Shown one piece after another: positions 1 through 14,531 of a stretch of 64,000 nucleotides of DNA (position 1 is the first letter of the stretch; each line of letters opens with the position of its first letter). Origin of the DNA: Cruorifilaria tuberocauda (taxonomy: Eukaryota > Nematoda > Chromadorea > Rhabditida > Onchocercidae); NCBI GenBank assembly GCA_013365365.1, contig JABVXU010000211.1, positions 1-64,000 on the forward strand, in the 5' to 3' direction. Position numbers and translations under genes: made by a program. The notes under the pieces are model-generated. The model ran no database searches. It was not told the origin of the DNA and saw nothing but the letters and a program-made list of their open reading frames with translations.

Positions 1-140
1 GAGAGAGAGAGGAAATTGAAATTAAATTCAAACAGAATTTTCCTTTGCTCTTAATTTATCAAAGTTCCATGAAAATTTTTTCATATGTGGTCATGGAAAT
101 TACTTGAAGAATGTATAAGGTATAGTTGAAATGATTTTAG

Positions 141-2583
141 TTGCAAAAAGCTTTCAAAGTATTGATTGAATGGGGTGTTGGTTCGGTGGTTGTATGGTGT
201 AGTAAACGGGAAGGTGTTATCGCGGTACTTACGCTTACCGATTTTCTCGTTTCACTTTTGTCGGGAACGAGCGAAGAGTCAACAACCGTTGAAGAGGCCA
301 TTTCTGTCAATCAATTAGTTTGGCTTGAAGGATCATGCAAGTCAGTTTTACTTATCATTAATTTTTCAATTCGTCTACTAAAAAATCAATATTGATATGT
401 AAACTGTATTAAATGAAAAAATCAATATTGATATGCTAAGCTATAGTTTAGTATAACAATATTGATTTTTCTCATCTCTTCTATACTATTAAACTATTTT
501 TAAATAACTGTTTAAAAATTTAACTTTTTCTTTCTTTTTTTACCTAATTTCTTCCTTGTTCTTACAGTGTAATTTTCTATTTGAGATGAAATTATAAATA
601 TGTGTGATGGCAATGAGTAATGAGTGAGAATTCATAGAATTTTTAGATTTTTTCTTTTCTTTAACTGAAAGCATTTCTTTGATTATCATTGATAGGATGA
701 AATGATTAATGTAATATCAAATTAGGCTTTTAATAATTTAATTCATTTCATTTTTTAACTATAAAACCTAAAATAAGGTTATTTCATTTGATCTTATAAA
801 ACTATGAAAATAATAAAATTTAGGTTGCTGGAAGCATGTTATGAATTTTGCTCTAATCGTATTCATCGAATAGTAATCTATCCGGATCAGAGTGGTGATG
901 TTTTCTATTTACTTACTGTTAAACGGATTTTACAAGCGGTTCATAAACAGGTTTACTTCTGTTTAATTAATTTTTGTGCAATGAAATTATTTATGTTAAA
1001 ATAACTGAGAAATAATAGAAGTAAAGTTTAATAATCTCCAAAGATAACCGTAAAAAATTTTTTTTATTTGGCTAATTTATTCGTTTGGATAAAACTTTTC
1101 AATAATTTTAAAACTTAACCTTTTTCATTTAAACATTACTATAAATCTGAAAAGTTAGATGATTACTTTTCAGGAAAAATTCATTATTTTCAGAATCGTT
1201 CATTACATTTTGCATCTTGGCTTGATTGGGATATCAAGAAATCAAAAATAGGCACATGGAAAAATTTAAAAACGGTAAGTTCAAAATTTTTTAATGCTAA
1301 TTACTCTATCGATTGTGAATCATGTAGAATTTAATGAGGTAAAATGTAATTTAATTAGGTCGTTTAACATTAATTTACTCATTTTATTGATCTGTATTTA
1401 GTGATATTATCGAACTGAAAAGAAAAATGATAAAACAAAGAGCATTCAAATTTAAGATTCGAAGAGCCAAATAGTTCTGAGAGGATAAATGTTTCAAGCG
1501 TTAATGAAATACCCGCGGGAGTAATCATGAATTCAGATCGAATAATGAAATAATACCGAGATTGCGGATTAATACTAGATCAATAAACGATGATTGTAAT
1601 TTAAACAAACAATGAGAAAAGTTGAAAATGTTAAATTCATTGATCGACCAGGATTTACTTTTCGAAATCAATTTCTTAAACTATTTTAATAGTAATTAAT
1701 GCTTTTTTTTTTCATTTAGGTGTATGAGAAGGATAATCTGGAAACGGCAGCGCGAAAAATGCTCGATTATCGACTCTCTAGCTTGCCAATAATTAATGAT
1801 GAAAATCATCCAGTCGATGTGATATGCAAAACAGATATTGCTTATGCTCTTGCGGATGCTAAAAGTTTCAAAGTATTGCTAATTTTCAAAATAATTAATA
1901 TTTGAAATTTGAGATTTTAACTTTGACTATGTTACTTCACGCTTAACCTTGATCTTTCCATGCATAGAATGTAACTGGTTTAAAAAGGAAGAGAACAATT
2001 CAATCAATTATTAATTTCTTCAAACTCATTTTGAAATCAAATGTTGCATATTATAAAATTAATAGAATTTAGTTTAAAAAAAAATGATAAAATGGTAAAA
2101 AGGGTTTTTGTAAAACAATGATAAAATGATAAAAAAGATTTTTGTGAAAGAATGGTAAAAGGAGAATGAATGGAAGATAAAATCGAGAAGATTAAAATAT
2201 TCGGGAAATCATGATAAGATTGAATAAAATATAAAACAAAGAAACAAAAATGAGATATCAATCTTTCTACTATTATTTTTATTAAATTTATCAAAAAAAA
2301 AAATTTTTTTTTTCAGGAACAATTTCAAAAATTAACAACAATTGAAGCAATTAGAAATCGTCAACCAATGTTATTCTTATCAGAAACTGATACTGTTAAT
2401 CAAATTCTTGATTTTGCACTTAGTCAAAAGGATTGTCGTTGCGTATTTGTCATTAATCCGTTAAGTGGAGAATTAACCGGTGCAATATCACTTTCCGATT
2501 TTATCTCACATATTTTATATGCTGATTTATCATCTCAATCTATCACTGCTGCTACTAATACTACGAACATTCCTGAAATCTAA
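141..2583 (+). CDS. AMP-activated protein kinase gamma subunit (3' part)
   Basis: Regulatory, nucleotide-sensing subunit of the AMPK heterotrimer; binds AMP/ADP/ATP through CBS domains. Exons read as 141-340, 824-950, 1174-1275, 1720-1872 and 2317-2583. Phases agree at every join and the stop is TAA at 2581-2583. The spliced product has recognisable CBS pieces in order: GVGSVVVW with VLTLTDF, then RIHRIVIYP with LLTVKRIL, then the LSSLPIINDENHPVDVI segment followed by KTDIAYAL, and a last CBS half with GELTGAISLSDF. This is the order seen in AMPK gamma proteins. The 5' exons lie left of the window, so the start is not seen. An AATAAA poly(A) signal sits at 2639-2644. Which of the several nematode gamma paralogues this is cannot be told here; it looks divergent from the mammalian subunits. 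Family call is firm, paralogue open. Confidence 0.85.
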
Positions 2584-2649
2584 TAATCGAAATTCTGTGC
2601 TCTCTCTTTTTGTTTTCGTTTGTTTTAGCTACGGGTTAAATAAATAGTA

Positions 2650-4165
2650 GCCTATTTTGATTGTAAATATCATTTTTTTTTCCTAGCAAATTTTTATTGG
2701 AATTGGAATATTAATGTAAAGAAGTTATTAAGTGAATTTTAGTATTACATGCAGATTATATGGTGCATAAGAAATTATTTAATCAGTTACTTTGTAAGCT
2801 ATGAAAATTTATCATTCTTTTCAACATATCATGATTTATATAAATTAATTAATTAATTAATTAATTAAGGAGAAGTTATTAGTTAGAATCTTCATAGATG
2901 ATTTAATTTTATTCGAAAATTAATGAATATGGGAGAGAAAACGGATGAAATAGAAATAGTTCAAAATTATATACTTCGGAATGGAAAGCTTTACAGTGAA
3001 GTAGAAAAAACGCTCAAATAGAAAGCCCCAATCGTTGTTAATCCATTTATCATCTTCATTTTTTTCTCACATCTTATTACATTAATATATTTTTACTTAT
3101 CAGTTTGTTTTGTTAAATACCTCTAAGATAAAAATATGAAACGACCAATCCATGGAGCACATTATTTAAAACCCCATATAATCAATTTTAGAAGAACAGG
3201 TAACTTCTTGCATTCCAAAATGATCATTTTTATGTTTAACAGTGTGCTCATATTACTACAGTTTAATTGCTCCAATCGATCACCAAACAAGGATAAAATG
3301 TGCCTTAGATCTTCAATGTATTCGATAAGCTATTCCCATGGATACTTTAATTTGGTGTCCCAGAATAAAAATTGGCAATATAAATTCATTATAATTAAAA
3401 GTTTAATACTGTCCGACGTCATGCATCCACTTCTAATGTCGGAGAATTAAAATTTATAATAAGATGTTTTATGACATTTTCAACAAAATCATTTTTTTTT
3501 AAAGACAACTGTTTTATACCGTAAGACAAAGTAAAACTCGTCCTGAAAACTCGAAACATAATCCAGAAAATGAAGAAAAACTTCAAAAAATGCAATATTC
3601 ATTCATTTTTGCATGTTTTGCTCGAGCGCAACAATTCCATTCGGAAAACGAAAAACACGAAAATATGGAATCCACCCCCAACCAACAAAATTTTGTCCAT
3701 CTTTTGTAAACATTCATTTACAACATAAAGGAAAACTAGGGAAGATTTGTATTAGAACAGAGAAGGAAACAAAAAACATAAAATTTAAAACTGATCAAAT
3801 CAGAAAGAATAGAAACAAAACATATGCAGCCTACTGAACATGTTAAATATTTTAATTAGAATAAATCAAGTCAACTGATTTAATTTTGCCCGGAAGAAAC
3901 AAAAATAACAAAACATTTCATCACATTAAACTATTCTGAATGTATATTAGTCTTTTACCCCTCTCCTTCTCCGCTCTGAACGGTGTAGAAAAATATAGGG
4001 CAAAGTAAACGCATAAACAATTTCTACATACAGTACTAACTTCTTTAAAATGTTGTGTGTAAGCAATTAGAATGTTGGCGAACAGCCAGAGACTATTTAA
4101 TTCAGTTGTTTCCAAAATTAACAAGCTTTTTCTTCGTTGTTTTGTTTCCGGATATGCGAGCTCTG
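2650..4165. other. Intergenic, convergent 3' flanks
   Basis: AT-rich spacer between the AMPK gamma gene (+) and the VIG-1 gene (-), which point towards each other. A 104-codon open frame at 3136-3450 (+) contains splice-like signals and resembles nothing I know; I do not call it a gene. The 3' untranslated regions of both neighbours must lie here. Confidence 0.6.
2843..2868. repeat. (AATT)n simple repeat
   Basis: About six tandem copies of the tetranucleotide AATT in the 3' flank of the AMPK gamma gene. A simple-sequence tract with no sign of function. Confidence 0.9.
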
Positions 4166-4170
4166 CACGA

Positions 4171-6981
4171 TTATTGACTTCCAAGTGCCGGGAAAGCGTC
4201 AGCAGACACTTCAAATGTTTGAACTTGCTTGGGATGACGATTATCTCGTCCACCACGAGAACCGCGACCACTTCTAAAACCATCCCTTATACGACCACCA
4301 CGTCCACCACGTTGTTCATCTGTGAAGTTGATCTCGATATCAAGTCGCTTGGTGCGCGGTTCACGACGCTGAAAAACCTCAATGCGAAATACAAATTGCT
4401 GAATATTCCTTGGGAATCAAATGCAACAAAAAGAAAAAATGAATAGCAACAGAATCATATAAACACACCACGACTACAATTTCCTCTTCAGAATTCTCCT
4501 CAACGATCGGTTTATTGAGAGGAACAAGTTTTCCGAAATCCTTATCGTTGGTACCCTCACCAGCTTGACGTATGTTGAAGTGAGGCTCCGAACGCTTAGA
4601 AGCAATTTGTGCTTTAAATTCGTCCAAGGTGAGTTGCTTGGCACGTGCTTCAGCTTCAGCCTCTAAACGAAGCTCTTCCTGAGTTTTCTCGCGCGGTGTG
4701 GCATCTTCTTCCTTCATTACAACTGCAAAAACCTTATCATTCATTTCTTTTCTACGAAAAATGCTTTCACTAAAATGTATCATTAAACCACGAAAAAAAT
4801 TTATAAAGTGCGCTGCACGAAAAGGATACACAGCTGTTCCAACGCAAAATGGTAACAGATAATTCCTTAATATTCGCCAAGCTTTCCTAAAAGCTCTAAA
4901 TCACATTTTAAGCTATGTGAGAGGGATGTAATATCATACCCTCGGTGCCATCATTTATTTGCTCGTTTTGTCCGTTCATTTCATCCTGATCAGTTCCCCA
5001 ATTGCCTTTTCCAAAACCATCTTTTCTATCAACCGTTTTAACGCCAGTTCGATCCGATCCACTCGTTCGCTCAAACTGACGTCCACCTCGTCCACTGCGT
5101 CCACCACGAAACGCAGGTCGTTCACGTTCACCTTCGCGATCACCTCCACGGAACCCACCTCGTCCACCACGATATAAACCACGATAAGTTCCAAAATCTG
5201 CCACGAAGGAATTGCATGTATAAGTGATAAAGCTACAATCTTCGGTTTTTCTATGTTTCACCACAATGAACTAAAAACTAACCGGCGAGACTTTGACGTT
5301 CCGAACCAAACTGATCAATATTTCCGTTCCCATTCAACTCCGGTTGTAAATCCATCATATTGTGATCCTGATCTCCATCAAAATTTCGCATACCACCTCG
5401 TCCGCCACGACTAAAACTAAGTCAATTGGAACCAGTTTTCGAGAAGACATCAAGCTTTAGAAATTCAGACCTTAATTTTCATATTAAACAAACGGTATTT
5501 CGGGAAAAAAATTCAAAGAATACTCACTTTTATATAAACGTAGCCAGATTCTAAAATCTGCGAAAGATGTATAACAAAAGCCAGAAAACCATAAAGCCTT
5601 AGGTTATTCTTAACAACTTTTATATATTTTTAACAACTTACAAAGATGGTCGACCTCTGTTTCCACGACCACGTCCTCGTCCCCTTCCCTCGCCGAACCT
5701 TTCAGCCATAACATCACGTTCACCATTCTGAATGATTAAACCAGCTGTTAGATAAAATGTGTAAATATTAAGCAACCCATATGTTCATCATGCAAACACT
5801 TCGTCATTTCACGTAATCTTTTGATTTTAATCTATTTGTTAATTGGGTGTTTTTGATTCTATAATTTCACCTCGGATCATCGTAAAATATTCCTTCTCGA
5901 TAAATGATAAGGGATGAAAAATAAAAGGACCAAAATCAACAGTTAAGAAAACAGCGTAACAGTGGTTTTTTTTGAGCAGTTTAGGAAATCAGTCGATTTG
6001 GGACACAGAACTATCTAACGTTTCCAAGCTAACGTACTAATATATTATGACATTATGCTTAAATCTTTTTAGCAAACCTGATCAAATACTGGGCGTATAT
6101 TATCAAATTGCTGGACAAAGCCTCGACCGCGACCAATACCACCACGACCCCTTCCTTTTCCACGGCCACGTTCTCCATCTGGACGATTTTCTTTGTTTTC
6201 CTTACTGACTAAAATAAGAAATTACACAAATAGCCACCCAAAGCTATAATCAAACCCTGAAGACTTCACATATAAAAAGAAGACAAGTTATTGTCCTCCA
6301 CGATTTTTTCAATCATCCAAAATCCATCAACTAATCTCTTCCACTTCAACAACCACAAAGATCATAATTAAATTCAGTATTTGAGCTTACAATCATTTTT
6401 TTTCATTCCACTACCAACTGATAGCTGCGGCTTTTTTGCTTCCACTTCCTTTGTTACAGCTGTTATCACTGCTGCTGAAGTAATTTCCTTTTTCTTCCTT
6501 GCTGCAGCATTTTTGTCGGCTTTTTTCTGGCTTACGCTTTTCTCCTCTTTTTTACTCATAGCTTCAGCTTTCCTGAATATCACCTCCGGATCGTCCACCT
6601 CTGCAATACGTCGTAACTCATTCCTCATCACACTGTGTGAAATACAGTATATTATCACTTATATCAATTCATAATTAACCTAAATAATTACTTCTCTTCT
6701 GCTTTTCAGAAAAATCTCTCTAGACAAACCTTACTATAGCATTAATATAATAAACAAAAGGACCATGAATTCAATTCAGTAAAAGTCAAAGTATGTTCAA
6801 ATTAAAAAGACAAAGCTGGAAGAAAACCTGTTGTAAATAGTATAGGTCATAATGACAATACCGGCTCTTCCGATACACCATGAATTCACTCTATATTTTG
6901 CTTACATAAAAACTTCCAATACTTACCATCATCTGACAAAAAACCAAATTTGTTCGTGACGTTCACACCGTATTCGACCAT
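4171..6981 (-). CDS. vig-1: VIG-1 / SERBP1-HABP4 family RGG RNA-binding protein
   Basis: mRNA- and ribosome-associated RGG protein of the SERBP1/HABP4/Vig family (Vig was found in RISC in flies and worms). Eight exons on the minus strand: 6927-6981, 6391-6600, 6078-6208, 5642-5727, 5283-5410, 4940-5197, 4469-4722, 4171-4368. Lengths sum to 1320 nt (439 residues plus stop) with matching phases. The N-terminus MVEYGVNVTNKFGFLSDD matches the family start (cf. NRFDQLFDDESDPFEVL in SERBP1). The middle carries many RGG/GRG boxes. Next come the family block KQLTLDEFKAQ and a second RGG run, and the C-terminus ends ADAFPALGSQ. Start chosen because it opens the conserved block and lies just after an unpaired ACAG acceptor (6986-6988), probably a spliced-leader site. 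Exon 2 was set at the ATTGCAG acceptor (6601-6603) because only that keeps phase and gives the DDEVDDPE join. Confidence 0.9.
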
Positions 6982-6989
6982 ATTTCTGT

Positions 6990-8830
6990 TTTATCTTTCA
7001 ACTTTTTATACTGTGTTTTCTAGTTTCACTTCCAGACTGAGCGTATTCCACAAGCCGCGCAAACACAGTAATTTTGCTACCGAAGATTTATCTATAGCGA
7101 TTGAAAATTCATTTTCGTCATTTCTGGTGCTTTTGACAATTCAAAGCTAAAAAACTGGAATAGATGTATTCCCTAACTTCATTAAATGAAAACTATTCGA
7201 AATATCTCACATGTATACACATATACCACATAATAACAGCTGATATAAATCTAAAAATTAATCAATCCAAAGTAACGCAAACATAAACATTTCCTTTGCT
7301 ACACGTGACATGAAGAGCTATCATGAAGAGTCACGAGCGAACGCTATCAGTTGACAATTTCAAGCGAAATCCACTACTAATTTACTATTATTACCATAAG
7401 TGACAATAAGAGAAAAAAACGTATTTCTTGAGTACCATCAGAAATGTATCAGAGAACATGAAGGATGTAAGTGATACCTAGGAAGTAACTCTTAGAAATA
7501 ACTCTATGACAATTTCTAACACTAATCGATTATTCGCCACTATCAATTCCTAACTTATTTTTCAAAAATCATGTAAACCTAGTACTTACATTATAAGCTT
7601 CTGCTGCCGAACTTTCAGTATGCCAACACGTAGCAGTTATATAGACTTCACTTCCATAAATCATATCCCATTCAAGAATTAATGGATTGAAATTAACCCT
7701 AATTTCACACCGGAAAAGAAAATGAAATTATTTCTGGAATTTCCACCATAGCTAACAGTGACGGAATAATATAAGCTCCCCATCAGTAATAATGCCCACA
7801 TTATGCTGACTAATCATTCGGAATATCCGCGAAGCACGGCATCATCCTCATAGCTATACTATTTGCAAAATTACCCGTACTTTCCCAATATAGCATAAGA
7901 TTTCCCAAACTCTATGCAGTCTTATTCCCAAATACCTTAGAATTCACTACTCACATATCCACAATTACAACTTTTCATTTTAGTCCTCTTCCACTTTTAT
8001 CCTACAAAATTAAACTTCCCAGTATTTAGGCAATAATTGCAGCACACTAATATCTACTCACCTAGCCTAATTTAATATCAGGCTAAATGAAGACTCTGTC
8101 ACTCATTGCTCATGTGGATCCCGCCTAGTATCTATTCCTACCAATAACTCGCCTCGCACTTATCACCTAGCCTAAATCAATCATACGTAAATATTTTCAC
8201 TGAAGAACTTTTTCGCTCCAACATATCGATTAACCATTCTCAAATTCCACCTAAGAAAAAAATTCTGCCATACGATAAAGCGGAAGTTTGAATTCTGGAA
8301 ATTTTAATATAGATTTCGTTGAAGGAATCTGATCGACGTGAACGAGGGGGAATGATTATTGCGTGTGCATGCGCATCCCTCCTCTATATATTCGCATGTG
8401 CCATTTTTGATTATTGAATACTTTATTCTCACTTATTATATACTATATTATATCTATGAAAAGTTAAAGTTGTTAAAAATGTTATTATGTTTGCAAGTTA
8501 CACGTATTTTTTACTTTTACTTCATATATGTGCTTTATGTGCTTCACCTAACTACTAGTAATTAATGAAGATGAACAAATTTCACATCCACAAACTGTTT
8601 AATTTGGTTGCTTTATTGTAATGATATGTCATTGTAAATGTAAACCACTTGATGTCAGGTTATTTGTTTAAAGATGTAAAAAATGAAAGTATTATGTTAT
8701 GTTGACGAATTTCAATGATATAACTTATGTACATATGATCAATCGCCTTTTAGTTTCTTTTCTTATCTTGTTACTTTTGCCAATTGATGATTATTACGGG
8801 AGGAAAATATCAAAAAAACTTTCAATATTT
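6990..8830. promoter_or_regulatory. Divergent intergenic region between vig-1 (-) and the SOSS-C gene (+)
   Basis: About 1.8 kb of AT-rich sequence between two genes reading outward, so it must hold both 5' control regions. I see no RNA gene, repeat array or convincing exon. Short open frames at 6950-7150 and 8359-8565 have poor composition and no support. Confidence 0.5.
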
Positions 8831-8887
8831 GTTTCAGATCCTTCCGTGAATTATCTGCCTGGTGTAGTATCCATACCTGCTGAAATT

Positions 8888-10088
8888 ATGGCCTCTTCCA
8901 AACAAGGTATAATTTCTCAAATTTGATTACGTATTTTAACAACTATCATATATTGTAAATCCAGTATATTTTAAATCAGTCATATCAGTTTCACTTACAG
9001 CATTTTCAGTTTTTTTCATAGTGTTAGCTCTTCTTTTAACTAGCTTCCCACTGATGACTCTGGAATAATGACTTCTATAAATAGCATGACATACCAGGTG
9101 ATGTATTGTATGGAATAGATGCTGTGTTCTACATTCTCTCATTAAACAGCTGTAGAAATTGAAAAACTAGCTATCAGTTATGATCGCCAGAAAAAATATT
9201 ATTTTGTGAAATATGGTACTGTTCTAGAAAATAGAATATATTTTCGATTTAGATAAAATAAGGTAGTCTAAAAACTATAGTATCATTCGTATCACATGAT
9301 CATCTCTTTGTTCATGAATCCCGAAGTTTATCGTTGATGTTCTAAACTAAAAGCAGACAAGCAGATTTTGTTAACAATGGCAAAAAAATGAGTTTTTAGC
9401 ATTTTTTTTTCATTTGAAATTAAAGTCTTGATTGACAAAAGAGGTATATTTAGAGTTTTTTATTTTAGAAGATAATAATCGGAAGTTGTTGGAAGAATTG
9501 AATAGAACGCGACAGTTGATGATGAAGAACTCGGGGTTTGTAAATTGTTAATTCAGAATTATCGTTATAGCGATGCCATTAAAATTAATGAAATTGCATA
9601 AAAGAAAGTAACCAAATTGCTTTGAGCTTTCAGATTTTTGAAATTTCTTTAAAAAAGGATTTCAAACAAAAATCAAGTCACTCATATCTACGTAACGACA
9701 TGAATTTTTAGCAGTTTTTAGCAGTTTAGCATTTTAGCAGATTTCAATAATTTCTTATATTAGTAGGAAAAGATTTTTTTACGATATCCACGTTAGGATT
9801 TTTTAATCAATACATTTGATGAATTTTTTTAATGAAAGAACAAAAGACATCTTTTCTTTGTGAGCATATTTGTACCAAAGTTTTGTAATGTAAACTGCAA
9901 ACTTTGTGTGCTTATTAAGGTCATCGAATCGTTCACTAGCATCGGATTCAATAGCACCGCGTTGTGATCCACGTACGGTTCAGTTAGTAAATAACTTGGA
10001 TAGAGAGACGTCGATTACGTTTATCCCAACTAACTCACAGTATAACAATGCTATATTACCGGTTTTTCCAAGGATACCACCTCCTTAA
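8888..10088 (+). CDS. SOSS complex subunit C homologue (INIP)
   Basis: Small subunit of the SOSS single-strand DNA sensor complex (INTS3, hSSB, SOSS-C) used in double-strand break repair in vertebrates. Exons 8888-8906, 9469-9535 and 9920-10088 total 255 nt (84 residues), with phases agreeing. The helix [18 protein letters not shown] corresponds to the human NRVAILAELDKEKRKLLMQN segment. The C-terminal [18 protein letters not shown] corresponds to human FITQDSAFGNLILPVLPR, the most conserved part of the family. Human SOSS-C has 104 residues, so this version is short in its middle. The ATG at 8888 is the first in-frame ATG after a TTTCAG acceptor (8835-8837) with no visible upstream coding exon, so trans-splicing there is likely. 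The reading frame is open upstream to the acceptor, so a longer N-terminus is not excluded. Confidence 0.8.
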
Positions 10089-10094
10089 TAGTGT

Positions 10095-10680
10095 TATCTA
10101 CATTTATGTGCATATAAAATTTTGCTGTTATGAGTTAGAGGTTGGTGCAATAAAATAATGCTCACAATAACTATGACATATATGACAAACAGGTTTATTT
10201 CTCTCGGTGTTTGTTTTTCTTCAAGATGAAGTTTGTACTGAATTGTAATCAAGATTTATTCCTGAATTCCATTCCTTTCATTTTTCAAATTGAAAATGCT
10301 TAAGTCATTCTTGGATATTTTATCTAGCATCAGCCTTCAATATATTTTTTAATTTCTGTAGTTAAAGAGAAGAGGATAATATTTAAATATTTATCCAATT
10401 CGGAAATCTCAAAACAATAATTATTTCGTACTATCGTTTATATTCACATCCTCACTTTCGATTCATTTTGTCTGTTGTCTGTTTTTCTTCCAGCGATGCT
10501 CTTTTGCTTGAAATTTTGTATTATATCTGACATGCAAAGAGATCATACCTTTAGTATACTGAAATGGTGTTATTTTCTCCTTTCATAAATTTTCATGGAT
10601 ATTCCATTCCAGGGTTTTGGAATTTTTTAATGCAATCACATAAATTTCTTTGAGACATTAAATTTATTGAATATAATATA
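10095..10680. other. Convergent 3' flanks of the SOSS-C and KLF genes
   Basis: AT-rich spacer of about 0.6 kb between two genes that end towards each other. It should hold both 3' untranslated regions. Nothing else is visible. Confidence 0.6.
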
Positions 10681-10686
10681 ATGCTT

Positions 10687-12307
<1,621 letters not shown>

Positions 12308-12319
12308 CTGCAATTTTTT

Positions 12320-14525
12320 TCCAGGTTATTTTAACAAAATGATAGCCAACCGTACAATGTGATAATATTTAATAAATAATTTATCATTTCATTAAAATAA
12401 TATTGGCCTTTCAAAGGAAGATCGTAGTGTTTCAAAGTTTTTAGTGAATGATAATGTTAAGATATCACTGATTAAATAACTGGTTGTATTTTCTACAATT
12501 CCTTTATTAATTTCAGGACGTTTTTTTGTGAATCTCCCATTCATTTGCTAAATTTTCGTTTAAAAAAATGACAAAATAAATGATCTAATCTGATCTGAAC
12601 AATATTGAAATATTCACTGTAATGGCTACGAAAGAAACTTGACAGAAATATATTAATGATAATAATAGGTCAAATGTTAATTGCCAATTTTCTATGTTTA
12701 AAATTCATTTGTAAATTTTTCCCAAGTTCTTGAAGGCATATTTTAGGATATTTTAGTGCCATCATGTTGTTGGCTGCCAAAAAATAAGGGATATTTGATA
12801 TGTTTTAATAATATTTGTTGATATCGAAGGAACATTTGTTACAAAGTCTTTTATAATCTTGGTTTAACTCAATATTTCAGTAACAATATTTGGAAGTATT
12901 TGGCTCAATCCATCTGATCAGTTCTTCTATCACTATTCTTTTAAATTCTTGTTTGAAAAAGTACTTCAGGGAACATGTGAATTTTGAAGTACAATTTAAA
13001 TATTATTTGGAAACCTAATACGATTCCTACTTCTAATTAAATTGGAACCCATAAAAAGATTTGTAACGAACATTATAAATTATATAGAAAAGAAGAATGA
13101 TTTGAGTAAAATGTAAAAAAAAAAAAAAGAAACGAACTTCATTTATATCCGACATTGCACTGATAATACTGATCAAAATAGTTGTATACAAAAAAACATT
13201 TGTATAGATATGTGTTTGTATGCTCGCCTCGAGTAGGTTCGATAAGGAAAAAAGCATTATTGAAATTACATCAGTAAAGATCGAAGCAACAGTAATAATA
13301 ATTTATCGTAACAAAATTAACCATAACAGTAATTGAATAATATAGTAGTGATAGTAACTTATTCAAAATAAAATATATTTAATTAAAGTTTATTCCAAGA
13401 AGATATTCCTGAATTCAATATAATATGATATGATGATGATATCGTATCAATATATACATCTGATAAGGATTTAAGATAGTGATAAAATGAGCCAAGAATG
13501 ATTGGTGGAGAAAGAATTTATTTAATCAATTTTGATCTTTAAATGACAGTAACGTTAAAAATGACAGTTTGTCCGATAATCGAATAATAAAATAGTTCGT
13601 CTTTCTTCTTCATTATTGTCTTTTATTGAAAAATTAATTACTCTCTGCTTTTTATCTCTCTCTCTCTCCGCCTTTCCCTTTCTCTTTATCTTCCTATTTT
13701 TTTTCTTTATATTTGATTTATGAGTGAAACAAAACATTTCTTTTTTCTTTTCCTTCCTTCTTTTCAACTCATTTCCCTTACCTTAAAAACTTCTTTTTTC
13801 TTCTTTGTACTTTTATTATGAGATGCTTGGGTATAAAATTTGTTGTTTCTTTTTCAACTCTTTCATCAGAAGAGTTTTTTTTTTGTTATCAGAAAAAGTA
13901 TACTTATAAATAAAACTTCATTTTTGCTATCATCAAATTTTCCTCTCTCTTCTTCTCCCTCTATCCCTCTTTCTCTTTCTCTTCCAAATCCATCCTCTAT
14001 CATTAATGCTTTTTTAAAATTGATAATGATAAGTAATCATTGATAAATTCACTGATAGATTGAAAAAGGCAAAAATTGATTAGAAATCTATGAACTCTCT
14101 AAAGTTATCGTAGTACACACGTTAAGCAGCATATGAAATATTCAAATTACAGCTTTGATTATAAAAAATGATTTATGATTTCTCGGGAATTATTTGAATA
14201 AGCTTTTTTTTGTTTAGTAATTATTATAATGGCTAATTTTGGTTCGAAATACCTGAAATACGATACAAAAAAAAGTTGGTAGTAATGATAGTGAATGGTA
14301 CAAAATGTATGTGAGGATAAAAAATAATAGTTAATTATACGAATGATTCGGTAAAATTTGAGCAGCTGTCATCTGTAATCGGAAATGATCAGTATTAATC
14401 CCGAGGAATGAACAATTCAAACAAATGGTACCGGTGTTCGCCAGATCACGAACGAACATGAAGAAAGACGAAAAAGAGAAATCAGACAGATCTGTTTTTT
14501 TTTTGTTTTCTTTAGTTCAGATTAT
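12320..14525. promoter_or_regulatory. Divergent intergenic region between the KLF (-) and GDSL (+) genes
   Basis: AT-rich region with pyrimidine-rich low-complexity tracts (for example 13650-13700 and 13940-13990, CT-rich on the plus strand). The open frames at 13033-13257, 13555-13767 and 13840-14043 are mostly products of these tracts. Only the MSDINE micro-exon candidate is of interest. Confidence 0.5.
13138..13155 (-). CDS. Candidate first coding micro-exon of the KLF gene
   Basis: On the minus strand an ATG (13153-13155) lies four bases after a TATCAG acceptor and encodes MSDINE. It is followed by GTTCGT as a possible donor (13132-13137). Phase 0 matches the first solid KLF exon (12179-12307), giving MSDINE then IWEDISEF. 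GTTCGT is a poor donor by consensus but is used with phase support elsewhere in this window. The join would be an 824-bp intron. This is inference only; other 5' exons are possible. Confidence 0.3.
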
Positions 14526-14531
14526 CATATT

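Noticed and set aside
3136..3450. 104-codon plus-strand ORF downstream of AMPK gamma.
   Set aside because: No recognisable family, poor composition, and it lies where two 3' flanks should be.
6374..6674. Upstream start of the vig-1 second exon at the CACACAG acceptor (6633-6635).
   Set aside because: It breaks phase with the MVEYGVNV exon; the ATTGCAG acceptor at 6601-6603 keeps phase and gives the conserved DD-E-VDDPE join.
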